Positions 33,551 through 45,115 of a stretch of 64,000 nt of DNA are shown piece by piece; the stretch's first letter is position 1, and the number at the start of each line of letters is the position of its first letter. The DNA is taken from the NCBI GenBank assembly GCA_016218105.1, contig JACRET010000004.1, positions 18,744-82,743 on the forward strand, given 5' to 3'. The stretch is from Deltaproteobacteria bacterium. Its GTDB lineage: Bacteria; Desulfobacterota; GWC2-55-46. The position numbers and the translations under genes were made by a program. The notes beneath the pieces are model-generated. The model did no database searches, was not told the origin of the DNA, and worked only from the letters and a program-made list of their open reading frames with translations.

Positions 33551-33989
33551 CCGCTACAGACAGTAGTTTTGCCGCATCCTCAAAAATCCTTTTCCAGTCA
33601 ACGAGCCCGATGGGGCCTTCGTCCGTTTCGATGGTTCCCTTTACATATCCCAAAACCTTTTCTGTTACTGTTTTGTCCTTAAGCCCTTCTGCCCATATGA
33701 ATGAGACCTCCGCGCCGCCGGCATCGAGCCCCAGCGTACAGGCCGCGTCCCTTAAAACTATTATCTTATGAGCGCCATTCTCCCCGGGATCAAGCCCGAA
33801 GGCTTTTTTAAGATCCGCTACGGTTACAGGCTCGCCCCGAAGGCTTATTATCCCGGAGACGAACCCTTTCCTCCCCGGGAGGAAAGGGAGTTTCGAGACC
33901 TCGACTATTCCCGCGACATCCGAAGTCTCAAGCGCAAGCCTCACGCCGTCTATCGTTATGACCAGCTTGTCCCCGCCCACGGCTATCAA
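33534..33989 (-). CDS. cheW: CheW-like coupling protein
   Basis: 151 residues of CheW fold: LVITIDGVRLALETSDVAGIVEVSKL, FVSGIISLRGEPVTVADLKKAFGL, and DEGPIGLVDWKRIFEDA. It links the MCP to the CheA kinase. The gene start overlaps the end of the MCP gene by 4 bp, and its end overlaps cheY by 17 bp, so the three are translated as a coupled set. It is slightly divergent in the CheA-binding part, which could indicate specificity for this cluster. Confidence 0.88.
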   Translation of the reverse strand: MIAVGGDKLVITIDGVRLALETSDVAGIVEVSKLPFLPGRKGFVSGIISLRGEPVTVADLKKAFGLDPGENGAHKIIVLRDAACTLGLDAGGAEVSFIWAEGLKDKTVTEKVLGYVKGTIETDEGPIGLVDWKRIFEDAAKLLSVADGMRA

Positions 33990-35251
33990 ATGTTAAACTT
34001 GGCTACAACGGCCCTAAGCTCTTTTGAAAGCTCCGAGAGCTTTTCAGACGCGGCCATAGTCTCTTTTATGGCCGCTCCGTGCCTCTCAACGGCGGCCTCC
34101 ACCTTCTCCGTCGTTGTAAGGTTCTCGCGGGCGATGTTTGCTACCTGCTCGATAATGGCGACCGTTTTTCCAGCCTTCTCCTTCTGTTTATGCGTAAGCC
34201 CGAGTATGAGCGTGGCCCGTTCAGCCACGTCGGACGTGTAATTCGTTATGTCAACGAGGATCTCCCTTATCTTTCTCAGGTCATCCCTGCCGCCCTTGAG
34301 GTTGGATGTGCCTTCGCTCGCGGAGGATACTACGCGCTCGACCTCCATGCGGAGCTCCTTTACTATCAAGGAGACGTCCTGGACGCTGTTGTTGGTATTG
34401 TCGGCGAACCTCCTGACCTCTTCTGCGACCATCGCGAAGCCCCTGCCGTGCTCTCCGGCCTTTGACGCCTCGATAGTTGCATTAAGCGCCAGGAGGTCTG
34501 TCTGGCGCGATATGTGAGTTATCACATCCAGTATCTTCGGGATATCGTTAAGCTTCTCTTTAAGCCTTATGGCGGCGCTCTCGGTATTTTCAATGCCGCT
34601 GAAAATAGTCTCCATCTTTTCCATCGCGGAGGTGGCGGTCGTAGCGCCCCGCTGCACCATCGAGTTTACCTTCTGGGAGGCGTTGACGCTCTCGGTGACC
34701 TTGTTGGCCACATCGTCCGCAAGCTCGGACATCGCCTTCACGGTAGAGCCCGCGTCCCCGATATGGTTGGCCTGCTCAAGCGCGCCGTCAAAGATGGTAG
34801 AGGTCCCGGAGATGACCTCTTTTGACGTGTCATGGCCTTTGGCTATGACGGCGGATAAGGTCTCCTGGGCCTCCCCGAGGTTGTTGCCGGTCTCCTTAAT
34901 GCGCTCCACAAGCGATTTGAGGTTCCTGGACATGAGCGAAAGCGCCTCTTCGAGATCGCTCGTCTCGTCCTTGAACATGGTATTGCCCAGCTCTCCGGAG
35001 CTCGTCAGGTCGCCGCGGCTTATCTTCTGTGCCGTGCTCGTAAGTATACTGAAGTTTCTGGTAAAGGTTTTCGTGAAAACCGAGCCGAGTATAAGCCCTA
35101 TTACTATGGCGGTCAGGAAGCTTAATGGCTGCTGCAGCCATTCGGCTACCCCTGTATGCTCTATAACCGTGGGTACGAAGGCCGCCGCCGCGACGACCGC
35201 AATGAAGCCCAGTATGAATTTATAACCGATCGGAATTTTCATGCTATTCAA
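33986..35251 (-). CDS. Methyl-accepting chemotaxis protein with almost no periplasmic domain
   Basis: 421 residues. Two membrane helices (about 10-29 and 41-60) are separated by only some ten residues (IEHTGVAEWLQ), so there is no extracellular ligand domain. HAMP follows, then a long helical signalling domain with the conserved tip QTDLLALNATIEASKAGEHG and GRGFAMVAEEVRRFAD. It may sense membrane state or take input from a partner. TTG 35251 sits 5-6 nt after AAGGCGGT and looks better placed than ATG 35242. It heads the chemosensory operon. No CheR/CheB adaptation enzymes are near. Confidence 0.9.
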   Translation of the reverse strand: MNSMKIPIGYKFILGFIAVVAAAAFVPTVIEHTGVAEWLQQPLSFLTAIVIGLILGSVFTKTFTRNFSILTSTAQKISRGDLTSSGELGNTMFKDETSDLEEALSLMSRNLKSLVERIKETGNNLGEAQETLSAVIAKGHDTSKEVISGTSTIFDGALEQANHIGDAGSTVKAMSELADDVANKVTESVNASQKVNSMVQRGATTATSAMEKMETIFSGIENTESAAIRLKEKLNDIPKILDVITHISRQTDLLALNATIEASKAGEHGRGFAMVAEEVRRFADNTNNSVQDVSLIVKELRMEVERVVSSASEGTSNLKGGRDDLRKIREILVDITNYTSDVAERATLILGLTHKQKEKAGKTVAIIEQVANIARENLTTTEKVEAAVERHGAAIKETMAASEKLSELSKELRAVVAKFNI

Positions 35252-35445
35252 GTCTTACCGCCTTTTATTAAACATATCAAGATATTATAAAATCCTTTGG
35301 GACTCAAAGTCAAACGGTTAGGGCGCGCGCCTTAAAACGCATATCACCATGTAATATTTCGACATTTTCCGGCTCTAACTTTAATTTTTTTTAACAGGCA
35401 CGGATGAAGAATCGCTAAATAAGGAGGGGATGCCGGATCAGAATG

Positions 35446-36453
35446 TCAAAAGTGCTCGAAGCCGAGCCTTTTTAGCTTCATGGGCCTGCCGTTTTCATCG
35501 AGTATTTTTAGCCCTTTTCCGGTTATCCTGCCGATAGGGGTTATCCTGATCTTCAGCCTCTCCGCGAGCCTTGAGATCTTCTTTTTATCAGCCTCGGGTG
35601 CTGTAAAGAGCAGTTCATAGTCCTCGCCGCCCGAGAGGGCGAGGTCTATCCATGACCTGTCCTTTACCCGTTCGGCATACTCTTTCAGTTCCGCCGAGAC
35701 CGGAAAATCCTTAAGGTAAATCTCGGCCCCGGCATTGCTTTCAACGCAGACACGCTTAAGGTCAAGCGCCACGCCGTCGCTTATGTCTATCATCGATCTG
35801 GCGATGCCTTTTTTCGCCAAAAGGCTCCCGGCCTCCATCCTCGGAACAGGGGCAAGATGTCTTGACACAGCCTTTCCAAAACGGCCTTTTACCGCTGCCC
35901 TGTATCCGTGGTTTTGCAAGACCTTAAGCCCCAAAGCCGAGTCTCCGGGGGTTCCTGTCACGAATATGGCGTGGCCTTCCCGAGCGCCGCTTCTATAGAC
36001 GGCTTTGCCCTTCGGTACCTCGCCGATGACGGTCGTGGAGATCATGGTCAACCCGGCCCTGGCGGTATTTCCGCCCGCGAGGGCGACCTTGAACTCTTCT
36101 GAGATCTCCTTTATTCCCCGGTACAGGGCGTCTATGAATTCTTTTTTGGTTTTTGGAGTGAGAGCTATGGAGACCAGAAAAAACAAAGGCTCTCCGCCCA
36201 TCGCCGCTATGTCTGAGAGCGATATCGAGAGAGCCTTTTTCCCTAGTAAGCCGGGTGGGGCGTAGCTTAAATCAAAATGAGTCCCCTCTATCAGGGTGTC
36301 TGTAGTCGAGAGAAGGAGCTTGCCCCCGTCCTGGGCCGTAACGCTCGTATCGTCGCCGATACCCTTTATGACGCGGGGATTTTTCGGGGCGAAGCTCTTT
36401 TCCAAGCCCCTTATTATTCTGTCCTCGCCAAGTTCCGTTAGATATCTTTTCAA
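35446..36453 (-). CDS. thiL: Thiamine-monophosphate kinase
   Basis: Phosphorylates thiamine monophosphate to the active cofactor thiamine pyrophosphate. 335 residues. Seen: the opening LTELGEDRIIRGL, GIGDDTSV, STTDTLIEGTHFDL, KALSISLSDIAAMGG, the AGGNTARAG nucleotide-binding segment, and ALSGGEDYELLF. It begins 12 bp after lon on the same strand. thiE lies 20 kb away in the same window. Confidence 0.95.
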   Translation of the reverse strand: MKRYLTELGEDRIIRGLEKSFAPKNPRVIKGIGDDTSVTAQDGGKLLLSTTDTLIEGTHFDLSYAPPGLLGKKALSISLSDIAAMGGEPLFFLVSIALTPKTKKEFIDALYRGIKEISEEFKVALAGGNTARAGLTMISTTVIGEVPKGKAVYRSGAREGHAIFVTGTPGDSALGLKVLQNHGYRAAVKGRFGKAVSRHLAPVPRMEAGSLLAKKGIARSMIDISDGVALDLKRVCVESNAGAEIYLKDFPVSAELKEYAERVKDRSWIDLALSGGEDYELLFTAPEADKKKISRLAERLKIRITPIGRITGKGLKILDENGRPMKLKRLGFEHF

Positions 36454-36465
36454 TCCGCCGCAGCC

Positions 36466-38883
36466 TTAAGGCCTTACGGTCCGCCTCTCGGATTTAGTCT
36501 TCTTGGGAGGCTTACGAGGGGCCGGCTTGTTCGATTTCTTTCTGAAAATAACCTTAAGCACATCATCCATGTGTTTGACCGGGATGAAGGTGAGCTTCTT
36601 CCTGATATCCTTTGGTATCTCTTCGAGGTCCTTCTTGTTCCTCTCCGGGATGATGATCGTGGTGATCTTGGCGCGCAGCGCCGCAAGGCACTTTTCCTTG
36701 ACCCCGCCTATGGGCAGCACCCTTCCGCGTAGGGTTATCTCGCCTGTCATCGCGATGTCTTTATTTATAGGCGTCTGCGTCAGCGCGGAGATGAGCGCCG
36801 CGGCCATTGTTATGCCGGCCGACGGGCCGTCCTTGGGTATAGCCCCTGACGGCACATGTATGTGGATATCGAGGTCTTTATAGAAATCAGGGTTGAGGTC
36901 GAATATCTTTGCCCTGGACCGCGCGTAGCTTAACGCGGCGTGCGCCGACTCTTTCATCACGTCTCCAAGGTGGCCTGTAAGCGTGAGCTGGCCCTTGCCG
37001 TTCATGATGGTAGCCTCGATGTGCAGTATCTCTCCCCCTACGGGCGTCCATGCAAGCCCCGTAGCCACTCCTATTTCGTCAACTTCCTGTTCAGCTTCAG
37101 GGAGGTACTTGGGTATTCCAAGGAACTCCTGAAGGAGTTTTGGGGTTATTACGGTAAGCTGGGTTTTGCCGGAGGCGACTCTCTTCGCCACTTTTCTGCA
37201 AAGGGACGCTATCTCGCGCTCGAGGTTACGGAGCCCCGCTTCCCTCGTATATCCGGAGATGACCCTCTTGATGGTCTCATCCGGTATCGTCAGGAGTTTT
37301 TTCGACAACCCGTGCTCTTTTAATTGCCTTGGGAGTATGAACTTCTTTGCTATCTCAAGCTTCTCCTCTTCCGTATAACCAGGGAGGTTTATAAGCTCCA
37401 TCCTGTCCAGGAGCGGCTCCGGTATCGGGTCCGCCATGTTCGCCGTCGTTATGAACATGACCTTGGAAAGGTCAAAAGGCAGGTTCAGATAATGGTCGCT
37501 GAAGGCGTAGTTCTGCTCCGGGTCCAGTACCTCAAGCAGGGCGGATGACGGGTCGCCCCTGAAGTCCATCCCTATCTTGTCTATCTCGTCCATCATGAAG
37601 ACGGGGTTGTTCGTGCCGGCCTGCTTTATGCCCTGGATGATACGCCCTGGCAGCGCGCCGACATAGGTCCTCCTGTGGCCGCGTATCTCGGCTTCGTCCT
37701 TGATGCCTCCGAGAGATATCCTTACGAAGTTCCTGCCCATCGCCTTCGCTATGGACCTGCCTAGCGAGGTCTTTCCAACGCCGGGAGGCCCTACAAAGCA
37801 GAGTATGGGCCCTTTGGTCTTGCTCTGCAGTTTTCTGACGGCAAGATACTCGAGTATCCTCTCCTTGATCTTCTCCAGGTTGTAGTGGTCGGTGTCGAGC
37901 ACCTTTTTGGCCTTGTCGATGTCGATAGCGTCTTTGGTCTGTTTCGCCCAGGGGAGATCGACGAGCCATTCTAGATAAGTCCGTATGAGCGCGGCCTCGG
38001 CCGCGTCGGGGTGCATCATCTCTAATCTGTCGGCCTGCTTGTGCGCCTCTTTTTCAACCTCCGAAGGCATCTTGGCCTTCCGGATCTTCTCCCTGAACTC
38101 CTCCATGTCCTCGGTCGCTTCCTCGATATCGCCGAGCTCGTTCTTTATGGCCCGCATCTGCTCCCGTAAGTAATACTCTCTCTGGGTCTTGTCCATCTCC
38201 TCTTTTGCCTGAGACTGGATCTTGACCTGCATCTGCGCGACCTGAAGCTCTTTTATGAGGAAGTCATTGACCTTCTCAAGTCTTTTTATCGGATCGAGAG
38301 TTTCCAGCACCGCCTGGGCCTCGTCTATCTTAAGGCCCAGGTTGGCGGCTACGAGGTCCGCCATCCGGCCCGGGTCCGTGATATTGTCGAGCACCATCAT
38401 GACTTCCTGGAAGATGACCTTGCCGAGCGTGGAGAGCTTCTCAAGCTGTTCCTTGACGTTACGCATGAGGGCCTCTATCTCCAGGGTCACCTCGCCGGCC
38501 GCCTGTTCTTTCGTCTTGGTTATGCCTACGGTGTAAGAGGGCTTGGTCTGGATAAACTTGTTCACCTGGGCGCGGGCAAGGCCCTGGACGAGGATCTTCA
38601 CCCTGCCGTCAGGGAGCTTGAGCATCCGCATTATCATGCAGACGGTGCCTGATGTGTAAAGGTCCTCAGGCTCCGGGTCTTCCTTGGAAATATCCTTCTG
38701 CGTAGCCGTGAAGATCAGCCTGTCTTTGGTAAGGGCTGAATCGACCGCGTTGATGGACCGCTCTCTTCCGACAAAGAGCGGCACTATCATGAACGGAAAG
38801 ATGACCACGTCCCTTACGGGCAGAAGCGGCAGCGCTTCAGGTATGATCAGCTGTTCTTCTTCTCTTTTATCTTCTTCAGCCAT
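36466..38883 (-). CDS. lon: ATP-dependent protease Lon
   Basis: Cytoplasmic AAA+ serine protease for damaged and regulatory proteins. 805 residues, normal length. N-terminal substrate domain ([20 protein letters not shown]), coiled coil, AAA+ module with Walker [10 protein letters not shown] and Walker [10 protein letters not shown], and the C-terminal protease with the catalytic Ser in PKDGPSAGI and the Lys in [11 protein letters not shown] basic tail ([12 protein letters not shown]) ends the protein. A small heat-shock protein gene lies 21 bp upstream in the same direction, so a stress operon hsp20-lon-thiL is likely. Confidence 0.97.
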   Translation of the reverse strand: MAEEDKREEEQLIIPEALPLLPVRDVVIFPFMIVPLFVGRERSINAVDSALTKDRLIFTATQKDISKEDPEPEDLYTSGTVCMIMRMLKLPDGRVKILVQGLARAQVNKFIQTKPSYTVGITKTKEQAAGEVTLEIEALMRNVKEQLEKLSTLGKVIFQEVMMVLDNITDPGRMADLVAANLGLKIDEAQAVLETLDPIKRLEKVNDFLIKELQVAQMQVKIQSQAKEEMDKTQREYYLREQMRAIKNELGDIEEATEDMEEFREKIRKAKMPSEVEKEAHKQADRLEMMHPDAAEAALIRTYLEWLVDLPWAKQTKDAIDIDKAKKVLDTDHYNLEKIKERILEYLAVRKLQSKTKGPILCFVGPPGVGKTSLGRSIAKAMGRNFVRISLGGIKDEAEIRGHRRTYVGALPGRIIQGIKQAGTNNPVFMMDEIDKIGMDFRGDPSSALLEVLDPEQNYAFSDHYLNLPFDLSKVMFITTANMADPIPEPLLDRMELINLPGYTEEEKLEIAKKFILPRQLKEHGLSKKLLTIPDETIKRVISGYTREAGLRNLEREIASLCRKVAKRVASGKTQLTVITPKLLQEFLGIPKYLPEAEQEVDEIGVATGLAWTPVGGEILHIEATIMNGKGQLTLTGHLGDVMKESAHAALSYARSRAKIFDLNPDFYKDLDIHIHVPSGAIPKDGPSAGITMAAALISALTQTPINKDIAMTGEITLRGRVLPIGGVKEKCLAALRAKITTIIIPERNKKDLEEIPKDIRKKLTFIPVKHMDDVLKVIFRKKSNKPAPRKPPKKTKSERRTVRP

Positions 38884-38904
38884 TTAAAATTTATCCTCTC
38901 TTTT

Positions 38905-39360
38905 TTATATGGACTCGATCGGGACTTTTTTTGTGGCCGAGCGTTTATCCTCAACCCTCGGCAGCACTATTGTAAGCACACCGTTTTTGTAGATCGCCTT
39001 TATCCTGGCGGTATCAACTGAATAGGGCAGCTCTATTGCCCTGAATATCCTTCCGAACGACCTTTCCATGCAGACGTAATTAATCTTGTCTTCCTCGAAG
39101 CATTCGAACTTGAGGGCCTTAATCGTCAGCGTCTGCTTAAGAAGCGTTATGTCGATTTCCTGTTTTCTCACGCCCGGAAGCTCCGCTTCAATGATCACTT
39201 CCGCGGCGTTTGAGTATACGTCGACGTTCGGGATCTGGGTTATCGGCTCCGGCTGGGTGAATATGCCGGTGTCTTCCATGCCCTCAAAGATAAACTGGTT
39301 TATATTGTCGATCTCTACCGCCGGCGAACTCCCCGCCGGTTTTTTTGACATCTTGGCCAT
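38905..39360 (-). CDS. Hsp20/alpha-crystallin small heat-shock protein
   Basis: 151 residues. The alpha-crystallin domain spans about 45-140: PNVDVYSNAAEVIIEAELPG, SFGRIFRAIELP and the closing NGVLTIVLPR. It acts as an ATP-independent holdase. The short N-terminal arm and a C-terminal tail (KKVPIESI) with an IxI-like motif fit oligomeric small heat-shock proteins. It is followed by lon after 21 bp. No CIRCE or sigma-32 element is evident to me upstream. Confidence 0.92.
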   Translation of the reverse strand: MAKMSKKPAGSSPAVEIDNINQFIFEGMEDTGIFTQPEPITQIPNVDVYSNAAEVIIEAELPGVRKQEIDITLLKQTLTIKALKFECFEEDKINYVCMERSFGRIFRAIELPYSVDTARIKAIYKNGVLTIVLPRVEDKRSATKKVPIESI

Positions 39361-39495
39361 AAATTGCTTTTCTACCTCACGTCTCTTGGTTGAAAAAACA
39401 GTCTTAAAAGGCCTCTTGCTCTAATTTGAATCTGATGAAAGTGACAGGATTCGGAAAGATGGTACAGGGCTTGCGCCCTCGAATGAACGATGATG

Positions 39496-40356
39496 TCAGA
39501 AACCCAGCTGTTTGAGGAATTTTTTGAATTCCGCCCTGAGTTCGGGACGCTTCAACGCAAGGGACACATTCGCTTTAAGAAATCCGAGCTTGTCCCCGGC
39601 ATCATAACGATTGCCTTCAAATTCGTACGCGTAGATATCTTCGGTCTCAAGTAGTATCTTAAGCGCGTCGGTAAGCTGGATCTCCCCGCCTTTACCGGGC
39701 CTTGTCCTCTCAAGGGCGTCAAAGATCCCGGGCGTTAGAATGTATCTGCCGATGATAGCGAGGTTTGAGGGCGGATTCTCCTTCGGCTTCTCTACCAGGT
39801 CAAGCACCCGGAAGACGCCCGGCGCGACCTGTTCGCCCTTTATAACCCCGTAAAGATGGGCATCCTTTTTATTTACGCGCTGTACCGCGAGGACGCTTGT
39901 CTTATATTCCTTGTGAACCCCGATCATCTGTTTCATCGCCGGGACTTTTGCGTCTATTATATCATCTCCGAGAAAAACAGCAAATGCTTCGTCATTGATC
40001 AGATTTCTTGTTATTGAGATCGCGTGGCCCAGCCCAAGAGGTTTTTTCTGCCTGGTATAGGCAAAATGGACGAGACCCGACACTTCCTCGATCTCTTTTA
40101 AAAGCGCCGTCTTGCCGCGCTCCTTAAGGAGTATCTCAAGCTCGAACGAGGTGTCGAAGTGATCCTCTATCGCGGTCTTGCCCATCCCGGTTACAATGAT
40201 CATCTCCTTAAGCCCTGAGGCCTTGGCCTCCTCGACAGCGTACTGGATCAGGGGCTTGTCTACCAGCGGAAGCATTTCTTTAGGGATTGCCTTTGTAGCC
40301 GGGAGGAACCTTGTGCCAAAGCCTGCTGCCGGGAAAACCGCTTTTTTGATGGTCAT
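39496..40356 (-). CDS. galU: UTP-glucose-1-phosphate uridylyltransferase
   Basis: Makes UDP-glucose from UTP and glucose 1-phosphate, the donor for cellulose and other polysaccharides. 286 residues. Nucleotidyltransferase motif FPAAGFGTRFLPATKAIPKEMLP at the N-terminus, then PLIQYAVEEA, a LGDDII acidic motif, and VEKPKENPPSNLAIIGRYIL. UDP-glucose links it functionally to the BcsG/GH8 locus at the other end of the window. It is monocistronic between hsp20 and pcrA. Confidence 0.96.
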   Translation of the reverse strand: MTIKKAVFPAAGFGTRFLPATKAIPKEMLPLVDKPLIQYAVEEAKASGLKEMIIVTGMGKTAIEDHFDTSFELEILLKERGKTALLKEIEEVSGLVHFAYTRQKKPLGLGHAISITRNLINDEAFAVFLGDDIIDAKVPAMKQMIGVHKEYKTSVLAVQRVNKKDAHLYGVIKGEQVAPGVFRVLDLVEKPKENPPSNLAIIGRYILTPGIFDALERTRPGKGGEIQLTDALKILLETEDIYAYEFEGNRYDAGDKLGFLKANVSLALKRPELRAEFKKFLKQLGF

Positions 40357-40473
40357 TTATCTCTTTCCAGAAGACTATTTTTTCACTATATCAAAATATG
40401 ATAATAAGTTTTATTTGATAAGTCAAGAGGCAGAGGACAGTTAATCTCAGGTATTTCAGGGAGATTTTCCGTA

Positions 40474-42645
<2,172 letters not shown>

Positions 42646-42810
42646 ATTCCGTCAGCCTGCGATCAGGGCAAGGGTTAGTGGTGAAATTGCGTGCAACCGG
42701 GTACCCTTAATTTTTAACATAAACTCACGAATGAGGCAATTGGACTTTGAGGCATGGCAGGATTTTATTTGTCATTGTGATGAGCTGGAACCTTCAGAAA
42801 TCATGTAAAT

Positions 42811-42876
42811 GGCTTTTTTGCGCGCTGGGCGCGCTTTCGGGGTATTGGCTCTGCTCGCTGTAGAGCGGGCAGAGCC
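42811..42876. repeat. Fragment of repeat family A with a terminator-like hairpin
   Basis: GGCTTTTTTGCGCGCTGGGC and the following TTTCGGGGTATTGGCTCTGC match the family A core. Its end forms GGCTCTGCTCGC/GCGGGCAGAGCC (42847-42876). It is the main content of the roughly 290-bp gap between the divergent pcrA and glgA genes. Confidence 0.6.
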
Positions 42877-42902
42877 CGGCGGATTTTTCTTTCCTTATTG
42901 AC

Positions 42903-42931
42903 TTGAAACCCTGTGTTTTTTCTGTTAAGTT
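42903..42931 (+). promoter_or_regulatory. Putative promoter of glgA with a very short leader
   Basis: TTGAAA (42903-42908), a 17-nt spacer and TAAGTT (42926-42931). Transcription would start within a few bases of ATG 42939, and no ribosome site is visible. Confidence 0.35.
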
Positions 42932-42938
42932 CTGCCGT

Positions 42939-44435
42939 ATGAGACCAAGAGTGATAATCGTATCCCCAGAGGCTGCGCCTTTTGCAAAAACAGGGGGGTT
43001 GGCCGATGTGGCGGGCAGCCTCCCCAAGGCTTTAAAAAAACTCGGGTGTGAAGTCTCCATATTCATGCCGTACTACAGGCAGGTTGCCCAGAGCGGTTTG
43101 AAGCTGGAAACCACCGGCATCGACATAACGGTACCCCTCTGGAAACGCAAGATAAAGGCGGAGGTGTTAATGTACGGGGGAGGGGATGTCCCCGTATACT
43201 TCATAAAGCAGGATGAGCTTTACGACAGGAGCTACCTTTACGGGACGCCTGAGGGCGACTACTTCGATAATTTAGAGAGGTACGCCTTTTTCTCAAGGGG
43301 AGTCCTTGAGGCCTTAAAAGAGGGCGGGTTTACCCCTGATGTGATCCACTGCAACGACTGGCAGACGGGGCTGCTGCCTGCTTATCTGAAAGACGCGTAC
43401 AAAGGCGAGCCATGTTTCCAGAGAACAGCGGTAGTCTTTACCATACATAATATCGCCTACCAGGGGCTTTTTGACGCCCGGCTTTTTGAGCTTACAAACC
43501 TGAGTCCGGCTTTTTTCAACCCCGAAGGCCTGGAATTCTGGGGCAAGGTAAATCTCCTTAAGTCAGGCCTCGTCTATTCGGAGATCATCACTACGGTAAG
43601 CAGGGCGTACAGCGCCGAGATACAGACCCCTGAGTACGGCTATGGCCTTGAAGGGGTTTTGCAGAGGAGGAAGGACAATCTTTACGGGGTGCTTAACGGG
43701 ATCGATTACGAAGAGTGGAACCCGGAGGCCGACCCGATGATACCCGCGAATTACTCAAGAGACGACATGAGGGGTAAAAGGCCCTGCAGGAGAAAGCTTC
43801 TAAAGGGGTTCGGGCTTAAGCTGAAGCCCGAGGTGCCGTTAATCGGCATAATATCGAGGCTCGCGGCCCAGAAAGGTTTCGACATACTTTCAGAGGCGAT
43901 GCCGGAGCTTATGGAGCTTGACCTCGGGATAGTACTCCTCGGTTCGGGAGACAGGAAATACAGGGAGCTTATGGAGGGGCTTGCGGAGCGTTACCCTGAA
44001 AAGCTCGCGGTAAAGATAGACTTCAATAACGCGTTGTCGCATCTTGTGGAGGCCGGGTCTGATATGTTCCTCATGCCGTCGAGATATGAGCCGTGCGGGC
44101 TCAATCAGATATACAGCCTCAGGTACGGGACGATACCGGTAGTCAGGGCTACAGGGGGGCTTGAAGACACCGTCCGTGATTACAAAGAGGGTGACGGCAC
44201 GGGGTTTAAATTCAAGGAGTATTCCGCAAAGGCCATTGTAGAAAAGGTAAAAGAGGCGATAGCGGTATTTGAAGATAAGAAGGCATGGGAGGAGCTGCAG
44301 AAGCGGGCGATGGCGGAGGACTTCTCATGGGAGAGATCAGCGCGTAAGTACATGGAGCTTTATCAGAAGGCGGAAAAGTGCTTAAAACTTAATCAAGCAA
44401 GCCTCAAAAACACGCATACCAGGATTTTGAAGTAG
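42939..44435 (+). CDS. glgA: Glycogen synthase
   Basis: Family GT5 transferase that extends alpha-1,4-glucan from ADP-glucose. 498 residues from ATG 42939 (MRPRVIIVSPEAAPFAKTGG), which matches the family's usual start; TTG 42903 lies inside the putative promoter. Seen: KTGGLADVAGSLPKAL (ADP-glucose binding), HCNDWQTGLLPAYL, VFTIHNIAYQG, LNGIDYEEWNPEAD, SRLAAQKGFDIL and the C-terminal PSRYEPCGLNQIYSLRYGTIP (catalytic Glu). It ends about 60 bp before the NasT-like gene, whose sigma-54 promoter lies in that gap. Confidence 0.95.
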   Translation: MRPRVIIVSPEAAPFAKTGGLADVAGSLPKALKKLGCEVSIFMPYYRQVAQSGLKLETTGIDITVPLWKRKIKAEVLMYGGGDVPVYFIKQDELYDRSYLYGTPEGDYFDNLERYAFFSRGVLEALKEGGFTPDVIHCNDWQTGLLPAYLKDAYKGEPCFQRTAVVFTIHNIAYQGLFDARLFELTNLSPAFFNPEGLEFWGKVNLLKSGLVYSEIITTVSRAYSAEIQTPEYGYGLEGVLQRRKDNLYGVLNGIDYEEWNPEADPMIPANYSRDDMRGKRPCRRKLLKGFGLKLKPEVPLIGIISRLAAQKGFDILSEAMPELMELDLGIVLLGSGDRKYRELMEGLAERYPEKLAVKIDFNNALSHLVEAGSDMFLMPSRYEPCGLNQIYSLRYGTIPVVRATGGLEDTVRDYKEGDGTGFKFKEYSAKAIVEKVKEAIAVFEDKKAWEELQKRAMAEDFSWERSARKYMELYQKAEKCLKLNQASLKNTHTRILK

Positions 44436-44469
44436 TATCTACCCCGCAAAACCCCTTTAATTCCAAGGT

Positions 44470-44485
44470 TGGCACTGAAATTGCT
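44470..44485 (+). promoter_or_regulatory. Sigma-54 promoter of the ANTAR regulator gene
   Basis: TGGCACTGAAATTGCT has the invariant GG (44471) and GC (44483) 12 apart and matches TGGCAC-N5-TTGCW. The predicted start, about 44495, is only a few bases before ATG 44499. Confidence 0.72.
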
Positions 44486-44498
44486 TTTTAATCCCGCC

Positions 44499-45071
44499 AT
44501 GAGAAAGATAGCCATTATAGACGACGACTCTTCTGAAAGGCTGGTTATTAAAGGGCTTATACTGGACGGCGGCTTCTCCGTAGTGGGCGAGGGTGAAAAC
44601 GGCAGAGAGGCCGTAGAGCTCTGCAGGACAAAGTCCCCTGACCTGATCATCATGGACGTAAAGATGCCTGTAAAGGACGGGATCGACGCGGCTGCCGAAA
44701 TAAACCGTCTCTTCCCCGTGCCTGTCGTTCTCCTTACGGCAAGCGACGACGAGGAGACCATAAGGCGGGCTGCCGAGGCCGGGGTGATGGCATACCTCCT
44801 TAAGCCTGTAAGGCAGGAGGAGCTTTTGCCGGCTATCGAAATGGCGGTATCCCGTTTCGAAGAGTTCAAAATGCTCCGGCAGGAGAACGCTGAGCTTAAA
44901 GACACGCTTAAGTCGAGAAAGCTCATAGAGAAGGCAAAGGGCCTTTTAATGGAGAGAGAAAAACTATCTGAGTCCGAGGCATTCACCAGGATAAGGAAGA
45001 TAAGCATGGATAAAAGAAAGTCGATGACCGAGATAGCCGAGGTCTTAATCCTTGCCTTTGAGAAAAAGTAA
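44499..45071 (+). CDS. nasT: NasT-like response regulator: receiver plus RNA-binding ANTAR domain
   Basis: 190 residues. Receiver domain (1-120) with acidic residues IIDDD, phospho-acceptor Asp53 in IMDVKMP, LLTASDD and the LLKPV lysine. The ANTAR domain (about 132-190) shows the family pattern: LKSRKLIEKAKGLLMEREKL, SESEAFTRIRKISMDK, MTEIAEVLI. ANTAR proteins bind paired hexaloop hairpins in leader RNA and stop terminators from forming; NasT and NasR do this for nitrate/nitrite assimilation genes. Here four matching attenuators lie just downstream in front of amt, glnB and nirB. ATG 44499 is the only start that keeps the first beta-strand. A cognate sensor such as NasS is not in the window; the nearby kinases are candidates. 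Confidence 0.88.
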   Translation: MRKIAIIDDDSSERLVIKGLILDGGFSVVGEGENGREAVELCRTKSPDLIIMDVKMPVKDGIDAAAEINRLFPVPVVLLTASDDEETIRRAAEAGVMAYLLKPVRQEELLPAIEMAVSRFEEFKMLRQENAELKDTLKSRKLIEKAKGLLMEREKLSESEAFTRIRKISMDKRKSMTEIAEVLILAFEKK

Positions 45072-45115
45072 TACTATATTTCTCTTCTGAGCAAATTTCT
45101 TTTGAGGAGATACCC

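Noticed and set aside
42690..42720. Sigma-54-like element upstream of pcrA on the minus strand
   Set aside because: The GG-GC spacing is one base short and the flanks do not match the consensus.
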